Assembly (NCBI RefSeq): GCF_020283565.1
Contig: NC_060063.1
Span: 39,208,635-39,272,634, forward strand
Source of the DNA: Trifolium pratense
Lineage: Eukaryota; Streptophyta; Magnoliopsida; Fabales; Fabaceae
Length of the DNA stretch: 64,000 nt
Reading direction: 5' to 3'
Under the pieces are notes generated by a model that was given only the letters and a program-made list of their open reading frames with translations, was not told the DNA's origin and ran no database searches. The first letter of the stretch is position 1. Every line of letters starts with the position of its first letter. The position numbers and the translations under genes were made by a program. Positions 45,450-58,204 of the stretch are shown piece after piece.

Positions 45450-46900
45450 CTCTGCAAGTGCACAGAATCGCAACCAAGTAATAAAGTGATAAGTTATCGT
45501 TCTCCACAGGGATTGTGCAAAAATTACTAGTTTCGCTTACGAATAGTTTTGCATTCGCTTTGTTGTTTAGAGATAGTTGTGCGTGTAAAAGTAAATTGCA
45601 GGAAAGTATATGACTGTAAAGTAAAATAAAGGTGCATGTGTGTCCACGCGGGGTGGTTAAGTGTTTTCGAATTCCCCCCTTACTCCTGCTTGGTGGTTAA
45701 TTCCTTGCTCCCCTCTATCATAATTAGTCTTATAAAATAGGTTCAGAAGCACTCGTTCCCCATTTCTATTACAAACTGGTTAGAGCCTAGTTTAGGTTGC
45801 CTTACTCTGCTTATTTATCATTGCCTCAGTTGGTTCCACTTTCTCGTTTAGACTTAGGTATCCTTACCCTTAAGGCTCAATGGTGTCGCAAGCTGTGACG
45901 TGTGCCTAAGATTTACTATTTTTGTTTTTGTTTTTGATAATACTTAATTTACTCTTTATGTTTAACTAGACGAGCAAAACATTATCTTTATTTGAATTTT
46001 CCTCAATATTAATAACAAACAACATTTTTTTTTACTCAATTCTATTATATTTTTATTTACTGTTATATGAAAAATACAGAAGTAATATGTATCGATGAAT
46101 ATTAAAATAAAATGCATGTTAAATACTTGTCGTTAATACCTAAAACCAGGGGCGGGTCCACGTATACCCCACGGGTGCAAGTGAACTCCCTCAATTTTAT
46201 AAAGTCATTTTATCCGCCGCATAGTTTTTGAAAAAATATTCTTTTATTAGAATAATTTGAATATTGAGTTACGGTGGTTACAGATTCTACGTTTTACACT
46301 TCATTTTTATGATTTAGTTTCTGTAATTTTGATTTTCTTCGTCTGCATCATTTTTCGAAGAATCTGTCAAATTTCCACCGATTTCTGAGATCACAGAGGA
46401 AAACTATAAATAGAGTCTTCCTCCTTCACTATTATTCATTCAGAAATATTGGAACATATTCAATATTCACTATAGAGTTAGGAGAACTCTAAGGAGGAGG
46501 CAAGGAGGGTCAAGGAACTCCAAGTCCAACAAGGTTCTTTTCTTTATTGTCTTTGTAATTTATTTTTCTTAGGTTAGGTAGAGTCGATGAACCCCCTTAC
46601 GAATGCTTGGTTTTGTATAATTTGGGTTTAAATTCAATTGTTCCTGTTGAAACTCTTTTATTGTCTGGTTTCTATTCTTTATTTTAATACTGATCACATT
46701 AGAATAAACTCTAAGGAAATTATTGGATATCAGATAGGAAACGAAACTAATTATCCCGAACGAAGGACGTTGCGCTAAGATTCAATATGAGACCATTAAA
46801 TTCAGTATATGAGGTCTTAGTGTAAGATTAGAAAGCTTAGTAAAGAACGATAAGTTCTACCTGAAGTTAGAGTTAGAACTGGTAATTTTTTATATTGTAT
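45450..46900. repeat. Fragments of a dispersed retroelement family also seen at 3480-4040
   Basis: GCAAGTGCACAGAATCGCAA (45454 on) and GGTTAAGTGTTTTCGAATTC (45653 on) are typical of repeat-derived leader sequence. A TATA-like CTATAAATAGAG with transcribed-looking sequence follows near 46403. The ATGAGACCATTAAATTCAGT block (46789 on) matches 3527 on. No coding sequence is intact. Confidence 0.45.
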
Positions 46901-47331
46901 GTTATTTTCTTAAATATATAAATAAAAATAGAGTAGAATTAGTGAAATATAATTTTACGAAAACTAAGAATGGCTACGTGTTTCAGTTTGGGTGGCTCTA
47001 AGTTACCTATTTGGCGAAAAACAGGAGATCATGGTGTTACATATAGTTGACTAAAATTGCATGCAATGAATCGTGGTTTTCGTTTTCGTGAAAACAAGCA
47101 TTTTCATTAATATTTTTGTATTTATAAACTAACAATGTAGTCGTGCATTTAAATGAGTGTCTTTTATTTTTAGGCAAGTTTGCAAATTCTGAAAGAAAGA
47201 ATAATAGAAAACTACAAAATAATAGAATATTGTAAAAATTTATGTCATTATTTTAAATAAAAAACCAATTACTTGATAGATAAAAATATATAATACATAA
47301 ATATAATAGGGGGTGTAATTTACGATCACCG

Positions 47332-47400
<69 letters not shown>

Positions 47401-48679
47401 CATTTTCACAAAAAACATATGGTTTTAATAGTCATAAGTAATAGTTGAAGAACGGTGAAAAGTATTATGAAAAAAAAACGGAATGGATTCTCACATATCA
47501 AATTAAAAGTGGTTGTAAAACACTATATATGATTATTTTTAAAAATCCAACTATAACAAATATATAAAAGATGCATATATTATACATAAATATAATGTGT
47601 GTTTTTTTTTTACACAACATAAATATAATGTGTTAGAATTTTACATTCACCTTTTCATTTTCACATGAGATACACGACTTCAAAACGTCATATTGAATAC
47701 ATGAATAACGATGAAAATAGATTCTCACGATAATAAGACCAATGTTATATATTTTTAACATACTCTCCCTCCGTCCCTTTTTATAAGAGTTATTTTGACT
47801 AAAATGTACTATTCATTTATCTTGTCGAACACACTTAAGCCGAAGCATTGACCCATAGGGTTAGGTTTATTGTGATTTCAAGGATTTCTGATGAGGTGAA
47901 GTTGGAATATTTCACAGCTTTGGTACAGTTGTAACTCACCAACCTAACTATGATAAACCCTATATGGATGGAAGTTAGAATATTTCACTGCTTTTGGTAA
48001 CAATTAAAGTGGCCAGTAGTCGCAATCTAGTCATGCAAGAACTTCACAAAGAGAGGTTATCAATTTTCAACTATAGAACTTACCTAGTTTCAATTTTTAA
48101 GCTACACTAAACCATACAAATATGTAACTCGTTGAATGTCTTAGGTGTGTGTTTGGGAATTTAGGAGAAGGGAGATAAGGATTTTGAAAAAAAAAAAAAT
48201 TGAATGGAAGGGAATGGTATTGGTAAGGATGAAGTGGAAGAAAAACGGGGGACTTCGGAGGATTTTCTTTATAATACAAAATAAAAAAAATAAAAATCTC
48301 TTATTTAAGGAAATACAAATTGCATTATAGAGATTTTGGAGGGTTTTCAATGGTTTGGATAAATTCTCCCAAGTCTAATTTTATGTTGTTATAATCTTGT
48401 CAATATTAAAAACATTGATATAGAAGTCTGAAACAATTTTAGGACAACCGAACAAAATTTTAAGACGACAACTAAGGTGCCTTTCAAAACACAAGAACAA
48501 ACATATTTATGAGTTCTAACCAATCTGATTCAATTAAATGGGAATGATAAATAAGTGCAAACCATCACATCATTATCAAAAATACCAAATCATAGTCTCA
48601 ATTGTCGAGTATAACTTAAGAACACGATGTAGAACAAAAACAGGATAAATTAGAAGCAGAAAACCTAGTGCATCAGCAC
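46901..48679. other. AT-rich noncoding stretch left of the TCTP gene
   Basis: It contains a (TA)n tract (47334-47396) and a one-ended Stowaway relic starting CTCTCCCTCCGTCCC at 47764 whose other end is missing. The part nearest 48660 is the TCTP 3' UTR. Confidence 0.6.
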
Positions 48680-50916
48680 TTAGCACTTGATCTCCTTCAA
48701 AGCATATGCAAAGTAGAGAAATGTTGGATCAGTAGCACCCTCCTTGTAGTAGGCAAAGACCAAGCTACCATCATCATGCATGCTCTCACCAACAAAGCTG
48801 CACAAGAATTTAATTCAGTACATTGTTTTCATTAAACACTAAATCAAAATGAACTACAAGAAACTACACCAAGCTACCATTTAAAAATAATTGTGGTTTA
48901 AGGTTTTACAAAAGGTCTAGGAAAGTAGTTAAATGCTCTTAATTACATAAAAAATATAAATTATATGTTTATTTAAACATATTACTCTCACTTTTCATTA
49001 GAAATACTCTTAAGAGATAGCCAAAAGACGAGGAAAAAGTTTCAAAAATTATTGTCTTCTTGATTTAATAATCAATGAAAAAATAATACCGAAACCTAAA
49101 AAGTGACAAATATAATGAAACAATGAATCCTTCTTGAAGGTGCATAATAGAGGTTCTTGAGTTCAGGTTCACTTACAATTGAAGGTCCTTGAGCTTGCTA
49201 AGGAGGAATTTAGTTGCTCCCTCAATGTGCTTCTTAAATAGCTCTTGTTTCTCTGCATCTAGTTTGGGTGTCAACAACTTAATGTATCTCTTAACAAAGC
49301 CAAGAAACTGCTTCTTGTCAAAAGCAGGTTGTTCCTACAAAAGTTAATACATAACAAAAAAATTATCTTCCGAAATCAAGTAGAGCTAAGAAAAATAAAC
49401 AATGTCGACAATGTTGGTGGTTGGACTAACCTGAAGTCTGAATACATCAACAATGTCGACAACCTTAACAGCTGTGTCATCAACTCCCTCATCTTCACCC
49501 CCTTCAGCAGAAGGGTTAGCACCAATGTCTACATCACAAGGTCCACTGACAACCCACTGCATACCAAATGGAAACAGTTTTAAGCTTGTCATTCATCCAC
49601 AAAACAACTTAAAAAAACATTTTTTTGATGAACGAACTTAAAAATCTAAAGAATTGCACAACATTGAACTAACCTTTCCTTCAACTTCCCACAACATGCC
49701 ATTCTCAATTTCCTTGTACGGGTAAGAATCAGACAGAAGCTCGTCACCTACAAAACATGCCATATGTGCAACCAATGTTACTTCAAGCTTTCAACTATTA
49801 CATATTACCAACAAAAAACAACGGTACTATAAAAAAAAAAAAAAAAGACACTATAAACAACATCAACAACATAGATCCATAAGAAAAGGATCAATGAATG
49901 GGACAAAACTATTCCATAATAAATTTACACATTTCATAAATAAAAAAATTGTCAATCAACAATTACCAAGCACAAGCAATTCTAGCAAGCAGATACATAC
50001 TGTCAAAATTTATATGTTAAATAAAAAATTCCCAAAAACTATCTTTCAAGCATACTACTTTAGCCATGATTATAAGCAAAAGTTCATTTTTCAGATTCAT
50101 TGAATAATAGTATAGACTAGATTCATCAATTATTCAAATGAATCTGAAAAGTGGTCTTTTGCTCGTGGCCGGAGCAAGTAAGTATAAGTAATAAATGGAT
50201 TTGGATTCTATGATCAACTGATGACAGCTAGTATAGTCAAGCAATTGATCTGAATTGAAAACGGATTAATCAATTTCTAACTTAGCAAATATGGAACATG
50301 AGTCATCCGATCTCAATCGGATGGGCCAGATACTGAGTCATTATTATTCACAAAAGGGGATCCAAGTCCCGGAATTAACCATTCTATATACTCTATGATC
50401 AATCAATCAATCAAGCAATTCAGAATCATATAAAATTGCAACACTCGCTATTATCCATAATTGAAGAAATTCCCTCAATTTTCATCCAAAAATTATAATT
50501 TTTTAAATAACCTTAAAACAAAATTGTAGAACCAATAGTCAATAAAACATGTCACAGGCAATACACAACCTAATCACAAAGATACTACACGCAAAAAAAC
50601 AATGAATTCATGCATTAAAAAAGCTTTTTATTCAAATATTAAAATTCAAGAATAAATCTGAATAGAAATAACAGCACAAATTTTCAGAATATGCATCAAT
50701 TGAAATTGAACCAAAAAACAAAACAATTTCCAGATCCAGATAATCCACAAAACAATAAGAAAATTTCCATACCTAACAATCATATTCGGAAGCAGAATTC
50801 AAATAGATCTATGAGAGAATGATAAAAAACAAAATTGAAGAGAAAAAAAAACAGTGAATCGATGGATCTATTAGAGTAGTTGAATTACCTGTGAGGATAT
50901 CCTGGTAAACCAACAT
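48680..50916 (-). CDS. TCTP: Translationally controlled tumor protein (TCTP)
   Basis: Five minus-strand exons: 50916-50889, 49747-49674, 49556-49431, 49334-49177 and 48797-48680, all GT/AG and in phase, giving 167 residues, the usual plant length. The start [20 protein letters not shown], the acidic loop [12 protein letters not shown], the helical part [18 protein letters not shown] and the end [15 protein letters not shown] are hallmarks of the family. TCTP is a cytosolic Mss4-like-fold protein tied to growth, cell-cycle progress and TOR/translation. It has a long first intron (about 1.1 kb) within codon 10. It is the only clear host housekeeping gene here and looks intact. Confidence 0.97.
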
Positions 50917-51017
50917 GATTGCAGAGTTCTCTTGGATCGCTCCTGATTACGCAGAGTTGAACTAGGGTACGGAGCGACCAGAGAGTGAAGAGGAGTTGAA
51001 CTTTAGGTGTGCGTGTG

Positions 51018-51040
51018 GAATATATAGACTAGGGTTTGTA
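51018..51040 (-). promoter_or_regulatory. TCTP core promoter: TATA box and telo-box
   Basis: On the minus strand AAACCCTAG (complement at 51030-51038) lies just upstream of TCTATATATT (about 51019-51028), some 100 bp before the start codon. Telo-boxes of this form are common in plant promoters of translation-related genes. Confidence 0.7.
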
Positions 51041-51203
51041 CTTTTTTTTTTTGAAAATTACATAAACGCCTCTTATATTTCGTGAAATACCCACTTTCTC
51101 CTACTACTTTTTTATACTAATTTTTTAAAAAAAAAATAAAAATTTATCAAATCTTTTAAATTATTTTTTTTTTTACGAAAAATCTTTTAAATTGTTATCT
51201 ATA
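51041..51203. other. AT-rich TCTP upstream DNA
   Basis: No recognisable element beyond T/A runs. Confidence 0.5.
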
Positions 51204-51477
51204 TCTATACTTACTATATATAAAGAGCATACATGAGTTTTGGTGTGGACTTTTTATAATATCAATAATAATACCCTTGATTTTATTAGTAGCAACAAAA
51301 ATCTTTTATTAACTGCTCAAAAAAAAAATTATTAACAAACTCACCAAAACATAAGGCAAATTTTTTTAGCAGCAAAACTCTTTTATTAACAAACTCATCA
51401 TAACATAGTGCATATTTTTTTTTTGGACATAAGTTAGACACAAGCAGACGCGGAACGCGTTTGCCTGACCCACTAGT
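51204..51477 (+). mobile_element. Mini-Helitron (274 bp) upstream of TCTP
   Basis: It starts TCTATACTTACTATATATAA and ends CTAGT. The end is preceded by a 9-bp-stem hairpin (GCAGACGCG / CGCGTTTGC, one G-T pair) at 51444-51464 and an 8-base spacer. It sits between A (51203) and T (51478), the Helitron target. There is no target duplication and no inverted repeat, as expected. It encodes nothing. Confidence 0.8.
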
Positions 51478-52025
51478 TATTATTATTATTTTTTTGTTAC
51501 ATTTAAATTGTTATTATTTTTTTTTGGTTACATTTAAATTGTTACTAGTATAACTTACCCGTGCTATCGCCCGGGTTAATGTTCTATGAAAAATATAGAT
51601 CATTTTTTTTCACACATGAAAAATATGGATTATTAAAATTTTAATATTATGATTTTTTTAATTATTTGTAAAATTAATTTTATATGTAATGTAATAGTTT
51701 ATTTAAATATGATAAAAGATCCAAATTTTAGAGATTTTAAGGAGAAATGGCATAATGGAGAGTGATACTCCACTCCTCGTTCCAAACTCACATGTTCATA
51801 TATTTGTTCTTTTATTTTCATAAAAAAAAGGTCATTATGCAAAAACTAATCTAACGGTTAATATACTTGTTCTTAATCGTCATGTCTCTCCTTTAGACAT
51901 TTGTTTTCTTCAGGAGTATTTTATCTCATGTCCCCGTGTGAAAAAATTTCACATTTGAGAAGCAAAATGGGCCGATTTTAATATTATTTATTTAAAAGTA
52001 ATGAACAGTGGAATTGTTTGTCATA
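51478..52025. other. AT-rich noncoding stretch
   Basis: A CCCGTGCTATCGCCCGGG semi-palindrome near 51558 may be a fragment of another element. No gene. Confidence 0.45.
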
Positions 52026-53150
52026 AATATTTTTTTAATTGAATTTGAAGACCATAAAAATTATTATATCCAGCTGACAATTATACCTAATTAGTATATG
52101 CAGTTGGCAATCTTCCTTTCATAAAAAAAAATTTAAAAACAATTGCTTTGGTACAAAAATAATTTTTTTTTGACGAAATTGGTACAAAAATAATTATTAG
52201 AGTAAATTTATGATTTTCGGTCAACAAAAATAATGACTATATAATTGCTTGCTATATATAGCACTTCAAAAACAATTCCTTTTGTAATAATGCAAAAAAA
52301 AAAAAATCATATAAAGCATTTAATTCATTTATGGCCAAAAATATGGGAGAAAAATGCATTTGGGAACGCCATGTGTACAGAATCCTTCTATCAAACCCTC
52401 CTAAATAATAATAATAATAATAATAGATAGATAATAGATAATGGAGAATGATTTGAATTTATTTTTTGGTAACAAATGATTTGAAATTTTGAATCCACAT
52501 TAATTGAGAGATCGTGTATTAATGATTTTGAATTACTACTTGATTTGATTTAGTTGAAATCATTTGATTGATTTGTGGAATTGAATTTTTTTTTAATGTT
52601 TATTTATTTTACGGCGAAAGCAACCTGTATGCATGTATTAATAATAATAATAATATGTTAACATTATTTCTCTAAAAAATATATATTTGAAGTTTATATT
52701 GACGGTTGTTATTTTTTTATTTTATTTTGTGTCTTTCAAGTGTGCTTAATAATATGAAATGAGTTTTTTTTCTAAAAAAATAAAATGGATTGGTAAAAAA
52801 AATAAATAATAAGAATTCATAATGATTGTAAAGAGAATTGGTAATGTTGTTAAAAAAAATTAAAACGTATTCGATTGTTTCATTTTGAATGATTATTTGT
52901 AAATTAGCATTAAATTTTGATTCAGAAAAACACTAAAGAAAAAATATTCCTTATATGAGTACCACACATAAATTCTATTGAAGATGCTCTCTAAATTGCC
53001 ATATAGAAAAGATGTTCTCAATTGTTGCCACATAGATTATGATGAATGATAGGATGCCACATTGGATTAATAAAAATTAAAATTCATAAGAAAGTGACAC
53101 GCAGATTTGTTTCCTTGAGAAAAAACTCTTAAACATATAAATAATATATA
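52026..53150. repeat. Diverged direct duplication, copy 1
   Basis: The 250 bp at 52026-52275 match 54146-54400 at roughly 95%. Scattered further matches follow: GATTCAGAAAAACACTAAAG at about 52919 and 54459, and CTCTTAAACATATAAATAAT near 53126 against CTCCTAAATATATAAATAAT near 54731. Copy 2 lacks about 600 bp found in copy 1. Confidence 0.75.
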
Positions 53151-53993
53151 GATTCACAAAAATAAAGATCTCCTTTTTTTTAAAAAAAGAAGTATAAAAT
53201 AAAAATTGCAATAGAAAAATATACAATAATGATGAACTTAATACTATTGAAAAAATACATCATTTGATTAATTTGTTAATAGATTCATCAAGTAAATACA
53301 TCATTGATATTCCAACTTGTATCCAAGACATCATTGATATTGATAAAGTGCTATAAGCAAGATTTTATAAAAAAATAAAACAACAGTCGTTAAAACAGAC
53401 TCAGAGCTCTCAATTCAATCCATTTTGTGAGAATGTGATGCATTTCGTCTTGCCTCTCAATTATTTCCCTGTCACGAAAATAAATAGGATTAATAAATAA
53501 AAAGATGACCAAAAGAAAATAATCTAAAAGGTAAAACAAACAATATATTAAAAATATAAGAAATATCGAACAAAGAAGAAAAAATAAAGAAATTTAAAAA
53601 GGTGACAATATACAGAAAAAATAGTGATTATCGAGAGAGATGAATAAGAGATAATGAAGATTGAAAAATTGTGAGTTTTAGAGTTCAGTAAAATGTTATA
53701 TATATAGTAAAAAAAAATGGACAAATGAGTAATTTTGTCTTTAATATGAAATTAAATTCATTAAAGTCAAATATATTGATTTCATTTTTAATTTTAAAAA
53801 TATATTAGTAAATTAGTAAATTAGTAAATAAGACATATTCCATTATATTATAAATAAATTAAATAAATCAATGCACATGAATATAACACACATATTCAAA
53901 TTTTTTTAAATAATAATAAAATATTAATTATATTATGTGACTCTATATAATTATAAAATTATGAAAATATATAATATTTTTTTTTACCGTAAT

Positions 53994-54073
<80 letters not shown>

Positions 54074-54145
54074 ACCTTAGTATTTTGATACACGACCATT
54101 TAGAAAAAAATTTGTGAGAGAATAATTTGGAGACCATAAAGATTT
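53151..54145. other. AT-rich noncoding spacer with (TA)n
   Basis: A (TA)n tract at 53997-54058 leads into (GT)n to 54073. No gene is seen. Confidence 0.6.
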
Positions 54146-54755
54146 AATATTTTTTTAATTGAATTTGAAGACCATAAAAATTATTATATCCAACTGACAA
54201 TTATACCTAATTATTATATGCAGTTGGCAATATTCCTTTCATAAAAAAAAAATTTAAAAACAATTGCTTTGGTACAAAAATAATTTTTTTTTTTTGACGA
54301 AATTGGTACAAAAATAATTATTAGAGTAAATTTATGATTTCCGGTCAACAAAAATAATGACTATATAATTGCTTGCTATATATAGCACTTCAAAAACAAT
54401 ATTTATTTAAATGGATTGTCCAACCAAGAATCAGAAAGTAAAATGTTAAAATGATTTTGATTCAGAAAAACACTAAAGATTCTAAGTAAAATTATTTCCT
54501 TTTAAAATTATTTTTAATAGGTGCATTAAATTCGATTTATAAACAATAAATGAAAAATGATTGAATTTCCAAATTAGCCAAAGATTCTAAGTAAAATTAT
54601 ATCATCATGTATTAGAGAAATTGCTAAGGCCTTCATAGTTAGCCACATAGGAATTGGAGAAATATTAGAATGCCACATAAGACCTGGATCAAGGAAATGG
54701 TGCCACATAGGAATAAGACCATGAGAGAGAAACTCCTAAATATATAAATAATAGA
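54146..54755. repeat. Diverged direct duplication, copy 2
   Basis: It is the partner of 52026-53150 with an internal deletion after 54400, and ends next to an ATT microsatellite. Confidence 0.75.
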
Positions 54756-54759
54756 TTAC

Positions 54760-54829
<70 letters not shown>
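54756..54829. repeat. (ATT)n microsatellite
   Basis: About 24 uninterrupted trinucleotide units. Confidence 0.95.
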
Positions 54830-54992
54830 TTCTCTTTTTCACACTTTATTTCTATTTATCCATATGGGTTGGATTCTTTGCACGGCTTGTGAAATGTTGA
54901 TACTTTGATCTACGAGTGGGTAATGAGCTGAAATTGGTAGGGTGACAAAGTAAATCTCTATCTAGTTGAGTTGGTTGAATTTGAGTGCAAAA

Positions 54993-56012
54993 CCACCAAC
55001 CAATGTTTTAAAAACCGGACCGGACCGGCCGGTCCGACCGGTTCGCCCGTGAACCGGTGCCCTCAGCGGTCCGGACGACTAGCCAGAACCGCTAGTCAGT
55101 AGAACCGGGAAAAAACCGGTGTGAACCGGTATAAACCGGTGAGAACCGGAAAAACCGGTGAACCGGTAAACCGGGAAAACCAGCCGGTTTTCTCTTTGTT
55201 TTAAAAAAAAAAACTGAATTATTTTTAAAAAAACATTGAAACGCGTGAAACTTAAAAAGCATTGATTTTTAATTTTCCAGTTCTCTAACATCAGTTAAAA
55301 AAACAAACTGTTTTTTATTTTTATTATACAGATATTTGCATTTGTAATCCTAGATCTTGTAATAGTAAAGATGAAGATGAGGTTCAATTGTCTACTAGTA
55401 ATTGATATTTGATTGCATATTCGACCGTTAATGAAGCTATTTTTGCACGAGCTTTGTTTTGCTGTGCAGATTATGTTGTTGTGCTTGATATTGAGGCGGC
55501 GATGATGAATTAAATAAGAAGAAATTTTGTGACATAATTGATAATATTGGAAAGGCAAGGATGAGATTGAGAAGAAACAAAATAAAATAATACAAGGAAT
55601 ATCTAAGGACGGAAGAAGAAAATTGTGAAAAGAAATAGAAAGAAGGAAGTAAGCAAGAATAAAAAGTTTGGCATATATTCACTAAGGAGAAAAGTTGTGC
55701 GGCTGTGTTGTTTGAAATCAGGGTTAGAAGAAGCTTACAATTTGTTTATGAGTATTATATATATTGAAAAGTTTGGGCTCTAAGAGTATTCAATATATTG
55801 GGCTCAATGTATTGGGCTGTGATACAATTTTCACTCATATACCTTTTTTTCAAAAATACTCTTATATACTTTAAAAAAATATATTTATTTATTTATTAAT
55901 TATCCGGTTCAATCGGTTCAATAACGGTTCAACCGGTTGAACCGATTGAACCATGAACCGAAAGTCTCACCGGTTCAATCTCCGGTCCGATTCTTAAAAC
56001 ATTGCCACCAAC
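54993..56012. mobile_element. Non-autonomous hAT transposon (55001-56004) with 8-bp target duplication
   Basis: CCACCAAC at 54993-55000 is repeated exactly at 56005-56012. The ends CAATGTTTTAAAAACCGG and, inverted, CAATGTTTTAAGAATCGG are matching termini. Clusters of ACCGGT/GAACCGG motifs fill about 150 bp at the left and 80 bp at the right, like hAT subterminal transposase-binding repeats. The 1004-bp body has no transposase gene. Confidence 0.9.
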
Positions 56013-56935
56013 AGAACCAATTTATGGGTGAAGAAATATTGGTAGGGTGGCAAAAAATAAATCTCTAACGAGCTAGATTGGTTGAATTTGAGTGCAAAAC
56101 CACCAATCGGACCAATTTATGGGTGAAGAAATATTGGCCAAAATTTATAAAGTTCGGGTATCCCATACTCGTCTCAATTTTCATAGGGATATTAAGTAGA
56201 ATTTCAAACTCATTTTCGACGGGAGTTTGAGTATTTTGTTTCCTCCCACCCATATGTACTTTGGTTGTATTTTGGAAAAATTAGCTATATAGTATGGGTG
56301 TATACCATACTGTATATCTAATTATTCATACTAATGAAATATCAGCATGAGTGCACTATTCTCTTCTCTCTTTTTTTTTTCTTGCAACAGTAGAGGAGAT
56401 TTAAATAGAAAAAAAAGTATAAGAAAAGTCGAATAGAACAAAGTCTACAAAGATTCACCTTTCCAACAAATTCATAAAATAGTAACGATGCTTATGTTGC
56501 CAAGTTACAAAACCACCAACATATATCAAAGTAGCAACAACTACCTAAACAAACTCCTATACTACAATCAAAGCCTTGGCAATTCAAGGAATCCTAAACA
56601 GAGGGTACAAACAAAACTATGGGTGGACAGAATCCAAAATCCGGCATAATCCTCCCAGTCGGAACTAGAAAAAAGAAAACGGTCAGTTTTAAACATATTT
56701 GCGGGTTAGCGGGTCCAATTCGCAAGTTCTAATGGACAAAGGCAGTCGGGTTCGGTGTTGATAAAATCATCCATGGGTAACCAACTAGTGTAATATTACA
56801 TGTATACATATTTTATTTATTTATTTTCTAACAGTAGTCTATGCGATGTCATTTCCTAAAATTATGAGTTTTGTTCACAAACCAACGTCATTATCTCTCA
56901 TTCATTCTTCCTCCAAGTCCAAACCTGGAAGAGAA
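56013..56935. other. Noncoding stretch left of the copia element
   Basis: About 90 bp (GGTAGGGTGRCAAA...GAGTGCAAAACCACCAA) occurs at 54938-55000 and again at 56041-56107, so the hAT landed in one copy of a tandem duplication. No gene is seen in the rest. Confidence 0.55.
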
Positions 56936-58180
56936 TGTTGGAACATGATGAAGAATTTGGAGGGAACTTGGTATTGAAATAAACACAAGTTCAAGAACCA
57001 TGTGTAGTGTGAATTGAAAAAAGACTCTTTGAGTCCCACATTGGAAAAATCACACTACTTGGTAGTGTTTATATACCACAAGTTGGCAACCAAGGGTGTG
57101 CCCTTGGGGTACCCACATTTGTAAGAAAGGGAGACCACACACAATGTCGAATATCACGCGCGCGCTCGGCTCGGCTCGGCTCGGTTCGGGACGGGCCGGG
57201 CTTGGGTGATATATTAATTTTTTAATACTAAGAAAAAAGAAATTTTTGAATTTAAATTTCTTTTATATGTGTGTCCCTTAATTCGCACATGTTAAATGTG
57301 CTTAGACCAAGTCTGAAACAGATATTTATCTGTTAAACGGTCAAATTACGTGTCCCTAATTTTTTGCCACGTTTTGAAATTTGACTGAGCAATTAAACGG
57401 TCAAATTACGTGTAAGAAAGGGAGACCACACACAATGTCGAATATCACGCGCGCGCTCGGCTCGGCTCGGCTCGGCTCGGTTCGGGACGGGCCGGGCTTG
57501 GGTGATATATTAATTTTTTAATACTAAGAAAAAAGAAATTTTTGAATTTAAATTTCTTTTATATGTGTGTCCCTTAATTCGCACATGTTAAATGTGCTTA
57601 GACCAAGTCTGAAACAGATATTTATCTGTTAAACGGTCAAATTACGTGTCCCTAATTTTTTGCCACGTTTTGAAATTTGACTGAGCAATTAAACGGTCAA
57701 ATTACGTGTGCCTTCAGTTCCTGAAAATCCTCTGATTCCAGCTCCCTACTTGCCTATAAATACCACTTCATTTCTTCAGTTTTGATTCACTTCTTTTTCT
57801 CTGCATTCTGAGAAAACTGCTTCTTTCCTTCTCCTTTTTTCTTCTTCGAAATTATTTTGTTGTTTCAAAATTTTGAACGGTTGTAAACCGTAGAATTGTT
57901 ATTCGTATATCAATAGAGTGGTTCGATATTTCGTACCATATTTGGTGTTATTCTGGCCGATACTACAGTGCAGTAGTTTATCGGTATTTCTTTGAAAAAC
58001 GGCTGTTTTATCCTGGGGACTTCGCGGTTGATATACTACAGTGCACTTCTTCGAGTAGTTCCGCGAAACGTCTTAAAGAAAGCGACCTAGTACGCGACTC
58101 AGCCAATAATAGTTTCGTTGCCATTTTTGAAAAAATTCATTTTCTGTTTTTTTTAAAACTCAGCAAACCGTTTAACAACA
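56936..58180 (+). repeat. Left LTR of the copia element, with internal tandem duplication
   Basis: A 291-bp block starting GTAAGAAAGGGAGACC is present twice in a row (57121-57411 and 57412-57707, the second with one extra GGCTC pentamer). The right LTR has it once; that explains the full length difference of 296 bp. A TATAAATA box is at 57754-57761. Confidence 0.95.
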
Positions 58181-58204
58181 ATTTTAAGACAAGTCGAAAA
58201 TATC

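Noticed and set aside
52026..54400. The 250-bp direct repeats as an LTR pair
   Set aside because: They lack TG...CA ends, a target duplication, a primer site and a polypurine tract.
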